Source: Planktotalea arctica (lineage in GTDB: Bacteria > Pseudomonadota > Alphaproteobacteria > Rhodobacterales > Rhodobacteraceae). Taken from it: a DNA stretch of 64,000 bases. The stretch lies in contig NZ_MUHR01000005.1 in assembly GCF_002105285.1 (NCBI RefSeq), positions 310,001-374,000 of the forward strand. The letters run 5' to 3'. Below the pieces are notes generated by a model. It saw nothing but the letters and a program-made list of their open reading frames with translations. It did not search any database and was not told the DNA's origin. The position numbers and the translations under genes were made by a program. This document shows, piece after piece, positions 35,506 to 44,334 of the stretch (positions are counted from its first letter, which is position 1; every line of letters starts with the position of its first letter).

Positions 35506-36080
35506 TGTCCTGTCGCGGCGCGCCAATGACGGCGGCACAGGGAGACATAGGTCTCGTTGCCGCCAATTTGCACCTGCTCGCCCTCGGTCATAACGCGGCC
35601 ATTATCGTCCTGACGGATGACCATCGTCGCCTTCTTCCCGCAATGACAAATCGTGCGCACCTCGCGCATTTCGTCGCTGAGCGCGAGTAGGGCAGCAGAG
35701 CCCGGAAACAGCTTGCCGCGAAAATCAACGCGCAACCCGTAGCACATGATCGGCACCTTTAGATCGTCCACCGCGCGGGCAAGCTCCCAGACGTGCGCTT
35801 CTGTCAAAAACTGGGATTCATCGACGAAAATACAGGCACAAGGCCCTTGCGCCAGGCGCTGCAAGATCTTGGCAAAAAGATCATCGCCCACATCAAATGT
35901 GTCCGCCTCTTTACCAATTCCGATCCGGCTGGCAATGCGCCCGTCACCTGCCCGATTGTCAAACCGAGCGGTGAGCAAATACACCTGCATGTCATTTTCG
36001 ATGTAGTTGTGCGCGGCTTGCAGCAAGACAGTCGACTTGCCTGCGTTCATCGTGGAGTAGTGGAAATAGAGCTTGGCCAT
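35502..36080 (-). CDS. tdk: Thymidine kinase
   Basis: A 192-residue type II thymidine kinase of pyrimidine salvage. It has the P-loop STMNAGKST, IFVDESQFL, and the zinc lasso cysteines in TICHCGKKA with CRRHW at the C-terminus. It is a single gene with no terminator space, since its stop overlaps the convergent dehydrogenase stop. Confidence 0.95.
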   Translation of the reverse strand: MAKLYFHYSTMNAGKSTVLLQAAHNYIENDMQVYLLTARFDNRAGDGRIASRIGIGKEADTFDVGDDLFAKILQRLAQGPCACIFVDESQFLTEAHVWELARAVDDLKVPIMCYGLRVDFRGKLFPGSAALLALSDEMREVRTICHCGKKATMVIRQDDNGRVMTEGEQVQIGGNETYVSLCRRHWRAATGH

Positions 36081-36400
36081 GGGCGCGTTTTGCCGAGGAA
36101 TTGACGCGCTGGCAAGATGCTGAACGGGTAAAGAGCCCTAGAAATCAAAATGGACGCACAAGAATGGCATGCCAATCCTCGCGCGTCCGATACTCTTAAC
36201 ACCGCCGATGCACATCGCTCGCAGCAATTGTTGCAATGTGCGCCGTCCAGTTTCACACCCCCCAAATGAGGGGGACGAGGCACTCAAATGTTCCAAAACA
36301 TGAGGAACGGTTTACAATTGCCACATTCCCGCTAAAGGATGAATGGGAATGTAACTAGGAACTTCCCCTCTATTCACGGGGGGCACGTTAGGGATATCGC
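36081..36400. other. Intergenic region between tdk and the hypothetical gene
   Basis: 320 bases. I see no RNA gene. A 39-codon frame (ATG at about 36151 to TGA at about 36270) has no convincing ribosome site and is not called. ACCCCCC and GGGGG runs around 36255-36275 could form a small hairpin. The right end holds the promoter of the next gene and AGGGA before ATG 36401. Confidence 0.45.
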
Positions 36401-36859
36401 ATGGCCGGAGTTGGCAGTTATTTGAAAAAACACACGGAAGCCTTGGTCAAGGATGTGGGGATCGAACCTGCGTGCGAATTGACGGGTAAATCCAAAGCGA
36501 CGTTGGGGCGATATTACTCCGACAACGATGAGCACGCAGACCGGTTTATGCCGGTAGATGCAGTCGCCGCTTTGGAAGAGGCTTCGTCCTATCCGCATGT
36601 CACGGCTGCGTTGGCCGAGCTCAAAGGCATTACTCTGTCCTTTGACGAGCGACGCCGCAATACCGATGGCAAAGGCGGAATAAATCAGGATGTGATCGCG
36701 CTAAGCCAACGTTTCGCGATGTTGATGGCAGAGTATAACACTTCCATAGATGACGGGGTGATCACAGTGAACGAAGCCAAGCGCCTGTTGAAAGAAACCT
36801 TGGCAATTCAGCAGGTTCTGATCGACATGAAGCTGCATCTGGAAGAGGAGCACGGTTAA
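36401..36859 (+). CDS. Hypothetical protein, possibly a phage CII-like DNA-binding protein
   Basis: A 152-residue helical soluble protein that I do not firmly recognise. Residues 10-45 (LVKDVGIEPACELTGKSKAT then LGRYYSDN) resemble a helix-turn-helix. The middle has PVDAVAALEEA, and the C-terminal third (DGVITVNEAKRLLKETLAIQ) is a helix pair. This two-part layout recalls phage regulatory CII/CP76-type proteins found on bacterial chromosomes. The ribosome site AGGGA lies seven bases before the ATG and a terminator follows. No phage gene is adjacent. Confidence 0.6.
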   Translation: MAGVGSYLKKHTEALVKDVGIEPACELTGKSKATLGRYYSDNDEHADRFMPVDAVAALEEASSYPHVTAALAELKGITLSFDERRRNTDGKGGINQDVIALSQRFAMLMAEYNTSIDDGVITVNEAKRLLKETLAIQQVLIDMKLHLEEEHG

Positions 36860-36897
36860 GAGATAGCCGCGCATTTTCCGACAGTTTTGGATGAAAT

Positions 36898-36925
36898 AGC
36901 CCCGACCGTCATGGCCGGGGCTTTT
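36898..36925. terminator. Terminator between the hypothetical gene and convergent phbB
   Basis: Stem AGCCCCGACC / GGCCGGGGCT with loop GTCAT, followed by CTTTTC on the plus strand. It also separates the convergent phbB, although the minus-strand T-tail is weaker. Confidence 0.8.
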
Positions 36926-36947
36926 CTATGTTCAGGCCGTGCGCGAC

Positions 36948-37670
36948 TTAGACGAAGTACTGCGCACCATTGGCCGAAATCGTGGAGCCGTTGATGAAAC
37001 CTGAATCGTCAGAGGCAAGGAATGCCACGCAACGTGCGATTTCCTCAGGCTCACCAAGGCGGCCCGCTGGGATCTGGCTGATGATGCTGTCGCGGACTTT
37101 CTCGGGAACGGCCATGACCATTTCGGTCGCGATGTAGCCCGGGCAAACGGCGTTGGCTGTGATGCCCGCGCGTGCGCCTTCTTGCGCCAAGGATTTAACG
37201 ATGCCCAGATCGCCGGCTTTCGTCGCCGCGTAGTTAACCTGTGCGAACTGACCTTTTTGACCATTGATCGAAGAAATCACGATCACGCGGCCAAACTTGT
37301 TTTCACGCATGGAGGGCCAGATCGGGTGGACTGTGTTGAACACGCCGGTGAGGTTCGTGTCGATCACCTGGTTCCACATTTCAGGCGTCATTTTGTGGAA
37401 TGGCGCGTCTTTGGTGATGCCCGCGTTCGCGACGACAACTTCGATCGCGCCGAGGTCGGCGGTGACCTGAGCGATGCCCGCGGCGCTTTCCTCATAGCTT
37501 GCGACGTTCCATTTGTAGGTTTTGATGCCGGTTTCGGCCGTGAAGGCCGCGGCCGCTTCGTCGTTGCCCGCATATGTGGCCGCGACAGTGAAACCGTCTG
37601 CTTTGAGTTTTCTGGAAATGGCCGCGCCGATGCCGCGCGATCCGCCTGTGACGAGTGCAACTCTTGCCAT
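36948..37670 (-). CDS. phbB: Acetoacetyl-CoA reductase
   Basis: A 240-residue short-chain dehydrogenase that reduces acetoacetyl-CoA to (R)-3-hydroxybutyryl-CoA for polyhydroxybutyrate. It has the cofactor motif TGGSRGIGAAIS, VVANAGITKD, and the catalytic Ser-Tyr-Lys in VISSINGQKGQFAQVNYAATK. The C-terminus GSTISANGAQYFV is typical of PhbB. It lies 134 bases after phbA, so one transcript is plausible but separate promoters are possible. Confidence 0.94.
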   Translation of the reverse strand: MARVALVTGGSRGIGAAISRKLKADGFTVAATYAGNDEAAAAFTAETGIKTYKWNVASYEESAAGIAQVTADLGAIEVVVANAGITKDAPFHKMTPEMWNQVIDTNLTGVFNTVHPIWPSMRENKFGRVIVISSINGQKGQFAQVNYAATKAGDLGIVKSLAQEGARAGITANAVCPGYIATEMVMAVPEKVRDSIISQIPAGRLGEPEEIARCVAFLASDDSGFINGSTISANGAQYFV

Positions 37671-37804
37671 GGTGTAGACTCCGATTAGCTGAATTTTATA
37701 TGGTAATATGATTACGAAAATATAATCTATTTAGCAATAATCTTTCGTGATCAATTTTTGATTTGAATGGGAGAGGGCGGTTTTATGCGCCCTCTCGATC
37801 CTGG

Positions 37805-38980
37805 TTATGGACGCTCAAGGCACATGGCCACGCCCATGCCGCCGCCGATGCAAAGCGTTGCGAGACCCTTTTTCGCGTCGCGGCGCTTCATTTCGAACAG
37901 CAGCGTGTTCAGGATGCGCGCGCCAGAGGCACCGATGGGGTGACCGATCGCGATTGCGCCGCCATTGACGTTAACCACTTCAGGATTCCAGCCCATGTCC
38001 TTGTTCACAGCGCAGGCCTGTGCGGCAAATGCCTCGTTTGCTTCAACAAGGTCGAGATCTTCGGCCTTCCAGCCAGCTTTCTCCAGCGCCTTGCGGGACG
38101 CATGGATCGGACCAACGCCCATGATGGACGGGTCAAGGCCTGCAGTTGCGTAGGACGCGATGCGCGCGAGCGGCTCGATGCCGCGCTTTTCGGCTTCATC
38201 GGCTGTCATCAAAAGCGCGCCAGCCGCGCCATCATTCAGGCCCGACGCGTTTGCTGCTGTGACGGAGCCGTCTTTGGTAAACGCAGGGCGCATTTTTGCC
38301 ATGGCTTCAAGGTTTGCGCCGTGGCGGATGTATTCGTCTTGGTCAACAATGATGTCGCCTTTGCGTGTCTTAACCACGAATGGGACAATCTCGTCTGCAA
38401 AGCGACCTGCTTTTTGCGCTGCTTCCGCTTTGTTCTGCGAAGCAACGGCGAATTCGTCCTGCATGTCGCGGCTGATTTGCCACTGTTGTGCAACGTTTTC
38501 AGCGGTTTGACCCATGTGATAGCCGTTGAAGGCATCCCAAAGCCCGTCGCGGATCATGGAATCAATATATTTCATATCGCCCATTTTATGGCCTGCACGC
38601 AGATGTGCGACATGGGGGCTAAGGGACATGTTTTCCTGACCGCCCGCAGCAATGATGCTCGCATCGCCAAGCTGGATGTGCTGGGCTGCAAGCGCGACAG
38701 CGCGTAGGCCGGAGCCGCAAACCTGGTTAATCGACCATGCGGAAGATTCAATCGGCAGGCCTGCGTTAACATGCGCCTGACGCGCAGGATTTTGGCCTTG
38801 GCCCGCTGTCAGAACCTGACCGAGGATCGTCTCGGAGACGTCTGCGGCGTCGATGCCTGCACGCTCTATCAATGCGCGCAGCATTGTAGCGCCCAGATCA
38901 TGTGCAGGTGTGTTTGCGAAAGAGCCGGTGAAACTGCCGACGGCAGTACGAGCAGCGGATGCGATTACGATGTTGGTCAT
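37805..38980 (-). CDS. phbA: Acetyl-CoA acetyltransferase (beta-ketothiolase)
   Basis: A 391-residue thiolase that condenses two acetyl-CoA to acetoacetyl-CoA. The active-site cysteine is in [14 protein letters not shown] near residue 88, with [17 protein letters not shown] and the second cysteine in [11 protein letters not shown]. With phbB it supplies the monomer for polyhydroxybutyrate. The synthase phbC is not in the window. Confidence 0.95.
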   Translation of the reverse strand: MTNIVIASAARTAVGSFTGSFANTPAHDLGATMLRALIERAGIDAADVSETILGQVLTAGQGQNPARQAHVNAGLPIESSAWSINQVCGSGLRAVALAAQHIQLGDASIIAAGGQENMSLSPHVAHLRAGHKMGDMKYIDSMIRDGLWDAFNGYHMGQTAENVAQQWQISRDMQDEFAVASQNKAEAAQKAGRFADEIVPFVVKTRKGDIIVDQDEYIRHGANLEAMAKMRPAFTKDGSVTAANASGLNDGAAGALLMTADEAEKRGIEPLARIASYATAGLDPSIMGVGPIHASRKALEKAGWKAEDLDLVEANEAFAAQACAVNKDMGWNPEVVNVNGGAIAIGHPIGASGARILNTLLFEMKRRDAKKGLATLCIGGGMGVAMCLERP

Positions 38981-39210
38981 TTTGGTCCCTCTAGCCTCAG
39001 ACGTGATGCTGACCCTTGTAGCACAATTTTCGCCGCTGCTTCGAAAAGCGGGATGGCGATTCTGCTCAGGTTTGCATTCCGTGGCGTCAATAGCCTGCGG
39101 AGCTGCTCGCTGTAAACGGACAGGGTGTCTCAGTTAAAAAGTTAGGGGCCGGGTTGCGCCGAGCACATGGCTTGAGCAGCCCGTGCGCGGGGGGTACTGC
39201 TGCCATGGCG

Positions 39211-40047
39211 TTACGCGCTTGCCTGTAGCTTTTCTTCCTCTGCTTCCCAAGGCGGGCGGACTGTGGGCGCGCCGTAATAATAGCCTTGCAGGCAATCGAC
39301 ACCGTTTTGGGCGAGAAAATTCGCATCCTCTGCATTTTCGACAAATTCGGCCACGGTGAACATGTCGAAATGCTGCGCAATCGAGACCAGCGCACGCACC
39401 AGAACCTGATTGTCGGGATTGCTCGACACGCCACGCACGAATTGGCCGTCGATCTTGATCATATCGAAATAGAAGTCGCGCAGATATCTGAAAGACGTAT
39501 AGCCGGACCCAAAGTCATCCAGTGCGAAACACACGCCGCGCGTTTGCAATTCATCCATAAAAGAGATGACCAGTTCGGGCACAAGCATCGCCGAGCTTTC
39601 AGTGATCTCGAGGATCAACCGCTCGCCCAATGTTGGGTCGGTGCGCAAATTGCGATCGAGCACCTGTTTCCAGCGCCCATATCCGATGGAGCGCGCGGAC
39701 ATGTTGATCGAGAGGCGCAAGTTCGGGTTGCGGCGCAAAGCGCGCATGCCTTTTTCCAGCGCAAGGCAATCGACGATTCGGCCCATCTCCGTTTCTTCGA
39801 TGACGTTGATGAATTCACGCGCGGGAATGATGCGCCCGGTTTCGTCCAGCACGCGAATGAGCCCCTCGTGAAATGCGACGCCGCCAGCGGATTGCATGAT
39901 TGGTTGGTAAGCCAGCATCACCTGCTTGTGCTCCAGTGCCGCGCGCACCATGTCCATGACCGAGCGATCGCGCTTGTTGACGGCCGCGGAAAGTGGATCG
40001 CCATTGCTATACGGATCTAACCGATTTCGTTTGCGCCGTTGCGCCAT
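39211..40047 (-). CDS. EAL-domain cyclic-di-GMP phosphodiesterase
   Basis: A 278-residue stand-alone EAL protein without GGDEF, sensor or membrane segment, preceded by a basic N-terminus. The signature reads EGL (Glu61). The other metal and catalytic residues are present: Asn115, Glu147, Asp177-Asp178 (ALDDFGSGYTSF), Lys198, Glu234 and Gln254. It is therefore probably active and lowers cyclic-di-GMP. It is a single gene between phbA and tag, with 230 unremarkable bases upstream of phbA. Confidence 0.9.
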   Translation of the reverse strand: MAQRRKRNRLDPYSNGDPLSAAVNKRDRSVMDMVRAALEHKQVMLAYQPIMQSAGGVAFHEGLIRVLDETGRIIPAREFINVIEETEMGRIVDCLALEKGMRALRRNPNLRLSINMSARSIGYGRWKQVLDRNLRTDPTLGERLILEITESSAMLVPELVISFMDELQTRGVCFALDDFGSGYTSFRYLRDFYFDMIKIDGQFVRGVSSNPDNQVLVRALVSIAQHFDMFTVAEFVENAEDANFLAQNGVDCLQGYYYGAPTVRPPWEAEEEKLQASA

Positions 40048-40181
40048 CGCGGAACTCCTTGGATACTTGCGACCGATGCCTGCGGATTAGTTAGACCCGA
40101 ATCTCCTAAGAAGAGTTTAATATTCCCATTTTGTTCCAATTTGATTAGAACAGAGCGTGAATTTTAACGATTGGACGAAAG

Positions 40182-40769
40182 ATGAGCGAAATCTGCGGTT
40201 GGGCCGCCTCCGAAGCGATCTATATCCACTATCACGATACTGATTGGGGTGTGCCCGAGTACAACAGTCGCGCGCTGTGGGAAAAGCTGATCCTTGATGG
40301 CTTTCAAGCGGGTCTGAGCTGGATCACAATCTTGAAAAAGCGCGAAAATTTCCGCGAAGCCTTTGCCGGTTTTGATCCCAACATTGTTGCAGGTTGGGGC
40401 GAGGCCGAGATCGAGGTGCTTTTGCAAAACAAAGGCATCATCCGCCATCGCGGCAAGATCGCGGCCACCATCACCAATGCGCGCGTTTGGCAAAGCATCG
40501 AGCAAGAGAAAGGCTTTGATCGCTACCTTTGGGACTACGTGGGCGGCACGCCGATTCAGAACGTCTATACCTCGCTTGATCAAGTGCCCGCGTTCACCGA
40601 TCTGTCCACGCAAATCTCCAAAGACCTGAAAAAACGCGGTTTCAAGTTCTGCGGCCCGACGATCGTTTACGCCTTCATGCAGGCGGTGGGCATGGTAAAT
40701 GACCACTTGGTTACCTGCCCGCGCCACGATGCGGTGAAAAAGCTGGTTCGCCCGGGTATGGGCGGTTGA
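40182..40769 (+). CDS. tag: DNA-3-methyladenine glycosylase I
   Basis: A 195-residue base-excision repair enzyme that removes 3-methyladenine. It begins CGWAASEAIYIHYHDTDWG, continues with LILDGFQAGLSWITILKKRE, and has the C-terminal zinc ligands in VNDHLVTCPRH together with the N-terminal Cys. It is divergent from the EAL gene and about 150 bases upstream of rpsD. Confidence 0.94.
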   Translation: MSEICGWAASEAIYIHYHDTDWGVPEYNSRALWEKLILDGFQAGLSWITILKKRENFREAFAGFDPNIVAGWGEAEIEVLLQNKGIIRHRGKIAATITNARVWQSIEQEKGFDRYLWDYVGGTPIQNVYTSLDQVPAFTDLSTQISKDLKKRGFKFCGPTIVYAFMQAVGMVNDHLVTCPRHDAVKKLVRPGMGG

Positions 40770-40921
40770 CTCTGCGCGCCGCGCACATATAAGCGCTGCT
40801 CTATTGGTGTTGGTGGCCCCCGCAAGGGGATGCCTGTCGGGACGCGCTCTGCTTTTCTTCACGCGCAGGGTGAATTCAAAGGACAGCACCTTTCAAAACG
40901 AAACTTGAAAGGATCCAGATC

Positions 40922-41542
40922 GTGACCAAACGCACATCTGCCAAATATAAAATTGACCGCCGTATGGGCGAAAACATCTGGGGTCGTCCGAAGTCCCCGG
41001 TAAATCGCCGTGAATATGGCCCCGGCCAGCACGGTCAGCGCCGCAAGGCGAAAGTATCCGATTTTGGTCTCCAGCTGCGCGCCAAGCAGAAGCTGAAAGG
41101 CTACTACGGCGATCTGACAGAGAAGCAGTTCAAGAAGATCTTTAAGGAAGCCGATCGCGTCAAAGGCGATACAGGCGAGAACCTGATCGGTCTGCTCGAG
41201 CGTCGCCTCGATGCGGTTGTATACCGTGCCAAATTCGTTCCAACGATCTTTGCTGCGCGCCAGTTCGTGAACCACGGCCACGTCCGTGTGAACGGCAAGA
41301 AGGTAAACATCGCCTCCTACCGCGTCAAAGAAGGCGACGTTGTGGAAGTGCGTGATCGCTCCAAGCAGCTGGCCTCCGTTTTGGAAGCGACACAGTTGGC
41401 AGAGCGCGACGTTCCTGATTATATGGAAGTCGATCACTCCAAGCTGACGGCGACGTTCACACGCACGCCCGGCCTTGGCGATGTGCCTTATGCGGTTCAG
41501 ATGGAGCCAAATCTGGTTATCGAATATTACGCTCAGAACTAA
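40922..41542 (+). CDS. rpsD: 30S ribosomal protein S4
   Basis: A 206-residue primary 16S rRNA-binding protein. It has [16 protein letters not shown], the S4 domain [18 protein letters not shown] and [10 protein letters not shown]. The start is GTG at 40922 with AAAGGA upstream, and no ATG alternative fits. A 152-base leader separates it from tag, and a strong terminator follows, so it is monocistronic, as is common for rpsD in alphaproteobacteria. Confidence 0.97.
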   Translation: MTKRTSAKYKIDRRMGENIWGRPKSPVNRREYGPGQHGQRRKAKVSDFGLQLRAKQKLKGYYGDLTEKQFKKIFKEADRVKGDTGENLIGLLERRLDAVVYRAKFVPTIFAARQFVNHGHVRVNGKKVNIASYRVKEGDVVEVRDRSKQLASVLEATQLAERDVPDYMEVDHSKLTATFTRTPGLGDVPYAVQMEPNLVIEYYAQN

Positions 41543-41567
41543 TCGGTTTTTGACGTTGAAATTGGAA

Positions 41568-41597
41568 AGGCTCGCAGGTTTTTGCGGGCCTTTTTTG
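41568..41597 (+). terminator. Rho-independent terminator of rpsD
   Basis: Stem AGGCTCGCA / TGCGGGCCT with one T-G wobble and a six-base loop, followed by a T-run ending in GTTT. It is 26 bases after the rpsD stop. Confidence 0.93.
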
Positions 41598-41928
41598 TTT
41601 GAGAGTGGGTGGTAGAAGCTAGGTTTTGGGGTAGGGAAACGGTGCTAAGTTGAATGACCGCAACGCGGACAAAGCCGACCTCTGAGTTTGCACTTTCGCT
41701 AACGCAGCATTCGTCCGCATCCGCCGCAAAGTCTTTGCCGCATTTCTGATAATGGCGTTAAACCTGTCATTAAGTCTTAGGCATGAGGATGAAAACCGTC
41801 GTCTACGTTCGCGGTGCTGGGTGTGAAGCCGAAGAGCGCGGGAAAAGGTGGCTTTGGCATTTCCAACTCCGCGTATGCAACGTTTATAATGAGACCAGTC
41901 AATGAAAATTGCTTTCAATATGGGCTGG
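41598..41928. other. Gene-free region between rpsD and the end of the thiamine operon
   Basis: About 330 bases. No convincing gene, RNA or terminator hairpin is seen. The stretch GACCGCAACGCGGACAAAG near 41657 looks like degenerate intergenic sequence I associate with roseobacter genomes; I cannot show that it is repeated. Frames crossing it are short and lack ribosome sites. Confidence 0.4.
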
Positions 41929-42672
41929 TCACGAGACCTCCGGACGGTCCAGTGTTTTTTCGCACAATCTGTTTACAGCTGTGTGTAGCAGGATTGTCAG
42001 AACCGCAAGCACAATCAGGGCCGCAAACATCAGGTCGGTTTTGGCGCGTCCATTTGCCAAAAGCATCAGATACCCCAAGCCCTTTGAGGCCCCAACCCAT
42101 TCGCCGATAATCGCACCGATGGGCGCATAAACCACGGCTAGTCGCAGGCCGGATGCAAACCCGGGTAAGGCGGCTGGCACCCGGATATGCCACATGATCC
42201 GAGCGGGGCTTGCGCCCATTACCTTGGCCAAACCGATCCAGTCGCGGTTCGTGCGCATCAGAGCGTCGAAAAATGATGACGTAACGGGGAAGTAGATGAT
42301 GATTATGGTCATCGTGATCTTGGACCAAAGGCCAAAGCCCAGCCAAAGGGTCAAGATAGGTGCCAATGCAAACACCGGCACTGCTTGGCTGAAAACCAAG
42401 ATGGGTCGCACCAGTGCGCGTACCGTTGGTGATGCAGCCAGCCCGATGGCCGACACGAACCCAAGTGCGGCACCTAGCAGGAGACCGATGAGCACTTCGG
42501 CCATCGTGACAGCTGCGTGCTCCGTCAAAAGCGCTCGGCTTTCCCAGATTGTTTGGGCGACCAGTGCAGGGGGCGGCAAGATGAAACGGGCGACACCTGT
42601 GGTCCAGATCACCGTTTGCCAAAGCACCAACACCAGACAGGTCGCCGCTATGCCTGCACGCCAACCGTTCAT
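41929..42672 (-). CDS. thiX: ABC transporter permease for a thiamine precursor (ThiX-like)
   Basis: A 247-residue permease with about six transmembrane helices and the inner-membrane ABC loop VMGASPARIMWHIRVPAALP (EAA-type). It belongs to the nitrate/sulfonate/HMP-precursor class. It is last of the TPP-riboswitch operon, and its ATG overlaps the tenA' stop by four bases. With ThiY and ThiZ it would import formylaminopyrimidine or a related HMP precursor. Specificity is inferred from the operon. Confidence 0.88.
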   Translation of the reverse strand: MNGWRAGIAATCLVLVLWQTVIWTTGVARFILPPPALVAQTIWESRALLTEHAAVTMAEVLIGLLLGAALGFVSAIGLAASPTVRALVRPILVFSQAVPVFALAPILTLWLGFGLWSKITMTIIIIYFPVTSSFFDALMRTNRDWIGLAKVMGASPARIMWHIRVPAALPGFASGLRLAVVYAPIGAIIGEWVGASKGLGYLMLLANGRAKTDLMFAALIVLAVLTILLHTAVNRLCEKTLDRPEVS

Positions 42673-42971
42673 TTTGCGACCGTGAAGCCAGCCCAGGACG
42701 CGTCAAAGAACGCGCGCTCCAAACGTACTGCCTGTGTGAACGTCTCAGAAACGTCCATGCGGGCCGCGGCGTCGGTCAATGTGGGCGCATGGCTCACGGC
42801 GGATGCCAAAAGCCGCACAAACCCTTCAATAAACTGGTAGTCCTGTTGCAAGTATCCCGCCATCTTGTCACGGTTTAGGGTCCCATCGGCCAGGGCATTG
42901 GTAAACGGATGATGTGTCGCGGCGTACCAGTCCTGGGCGACAAGCGATTGCAGATGTTGTGTGGCGCTCAT
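42669..42971 (-). CDS. Internally deleted TenA-like protein
   Basis: A 100-residue frame that joins the two ends of a TenA fold. Residues 1-70 match the TenA N-terminus (VAQDWYAATHHPFTNALADG, GYLQQDYQFIEGFVRLLASA). Residues 74-100 match its last helix (TFTQAVRLERAFFDASWAGF). A normal TenA is about 220 residues, as in the neighbour at 43666. About 110 residues, including the central catalytic cysteine region, are missing without loss of frame, at about 42755. It keeps ATGA overlaps with both neighbours. Probably inactive as an enzyme; it may be retained for translational coupling or have another use. Confidence 0.68.
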   Translation of the reverse strand: MSATQHLQSLVAQDWYAATHHPFTNALADGTLNRDKMAGYLQQDYQFIEGFVRLLASAVSHAPTLTDAAARMDVSETFTQAVRLERAFFDASWAGFTVAK

Positions 42972-43669
42972 ATCGGTCTCCGAAGATGATCAAACAGATC
43001 TGTCTGGGTGCGCAGCACATCTTGTGCGTGGATGTCGCGCGGGATGGGGGTGAATGGGGCGGCAACCTCGACAAGTCCTGACGGCGTCATGATCAGAATT
43101 TTCTGGCCCAATCTCGCGGCCTCGTTCGGGTCATGGGTGACCAGCAACACTGTGCGGCCCGTCAACAGATCTGCTGTCAGTTCCTGCATCTGCGCACGGG
43201 TCAGTGCGTCGAGCGCTGAAAACGGTTCATCCAGCAACACGATCGCGCGGTCCTCCATCAAGGTGCGGGCCAATGCCACCCGTTGACGTTGGCCACCAGA
43301 CAGAGCAGGGGGCAATTTGTCAGCATGATCCGCCAAGCCGACTTGTACCAGCCTCTCACGGGCGCGGTCTTTGTCCGGACGTTCCCCCCGCACGCGCGCG
43401 CCAAGCATGACATTGTCCAACACGCTGAGCCACGGCATTAGCAAATCTTGCTGCGCCATCATCGCGACGCGACCGGTATCGCTGAGGACCCCGTCAAAAG
43501 TAACGCCCTCGGCCAGACCTGCAAAGAGGCGCAGCACCGTGGATTTGCCCACACCACTCGCCCCCAAAAGGCAGGTCCAGCTGTGCGGTGTCAGGGTCAA
43601 GTCCAACTGCGAAAAGATCGGCGTGCCGTCGATTTCCGCCGATCCTGTCATGCGCAAGGGCTGGTTCAC
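42968..43669 (-). CDS. thiZ: ABC transporter ATPase for a thiamine precursor (ThiZ-like)
   Basis: A 233-residue ATPase with Walker A GASGVGKST, the Q-loop MMAQQDLLMPW, signature LSGGQRQRVALARTL and Walker B VLLDEPFSALD. It resembles the ATPases of sulfonate/nitrate/HMP uptake systems. Overlaps of four bases with tenA upstream and tenA' downstream place it in the operon. Confidence 0.9.
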   Translation of the reverse strand: MNQPLRMTGSAEIDGTPIFSQLDLTLTPHSWTCLLGASGVGKSTVLRLFAGLAEGVTFDGVLSDTGRVAMMAQQDLLMPWLSVLDNVMLGARVRGERPDKDRARERLVQVGLADHADKLPPALSGGQRQRVALARTLMEDRAIVLLDEPFSALDALTRAQMQELTADLLTGRTVLLVTHDPNEAARLGQKILIMTPSGLVEVAAPFTPIPRDIHAQDVLRTQTDLFDHLRRPI

Positions 43670-44334
43670 GGATCAAGCCCCATGTCCCAAAACCCCACCT
43701 CTAGCTGTGTCGCCATCGCGAATCGCGCCTGAAGACTGGCCCAACGAGGGCTGGTCGTAGCGCTATCGCCAATGCGCCGGGCAACTGCCACATCAATCAG
43801 CTTGCCCACATCATGGCAGACTTGCTGGTACTCGATGCTGGCATAGGTGTTGATCCATTCGGCGTAGGTGTCCGACGTTTTGGTGGCGGCCAAATGAGTG
43901 CCGATTTCACCGTATCCCATGACACAGGGGGCCAAGGCGGCCAGTAAATCCAACAGATCGCCGGAATGGCCTGCATCCAGTACATAGCGGGTGTAGGCCA
44001 GATTTTCTTGCCGCTCCAGCGTTGCAAACAGCGTTGCCTCATTAATCCCAGCCTCAGCACAGGTTTTGATATGCAGGGCGAGTTCCTCGTTGATCAACCC
44101 GTTCACCGTACCAGCGGCCAAGCGCATTTCCGCGACCGTATCCGCCTTGGTTATCGCCAAAGCCCAAGCGCGAGAAAAGTGGATCAGAAAGACGTAATCC
44201 TGTTTGAGGTAATGCAGGAAGGCGGCGTGCGGCAGCGTGCCGTCGCCCAAGCCATGCACAAACGCGTGACGTGTATAGGCGAGCCATACGGGGGTGTTAT
44301 CCCGCCAAGCCGCGAAGGTATTACCGAAGTTCAT
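43666..44334 (-). CDS. tenA: TenA family aminopyrimidine hydrolase
   Basis: A 222-residue protein of the TenA fold, which hydrolyses aminomethyl-HMP or degraded thiamine to recover the pyrimidine HMP. It has FVHGLGDGTLPHAAFLHYL, LKQDYVFLIHFSRAWALA, the cysteine in LAALAPCVMGYGEIG, and a C-terminal helix FAMATQLEVGFWDMG. It lies between the ThiY-like binding protein and the ATPase, consistent with processing an imported pyrimidine precursor. Confidence 0.9.
   Translation of the reverse strand: MNFGNTFAAWRDNTPVWLAYTRHAFVHGLGDGTLPHAAFLHYLKQDYVFLIHFSRAWALAITKADTVAEMRLAAGTVNGLINEELALHIKTCAEAGINEATLFATLERQENLAYTRYVLDAGHSGDLLDLLAALAPCVMGYGEIGTHLAATKTSDTYAEWINTYASIEYQQVCHDVGKLIDVAVARRIGDSATTSPRWASLQARFAMATQLEVGFWDMGLDP

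Noticed and set aside
36151-36270. 39-codon frame in the tdk upstream gap
   Set aside because: No convincing ribosome site, no recognisable motif and average composition.
41598-41928. Remnant mobile element or small RNA after rpsD
   Set aside because: No inverted repeats, transposase motif or stable hairpin could be identified by eye.
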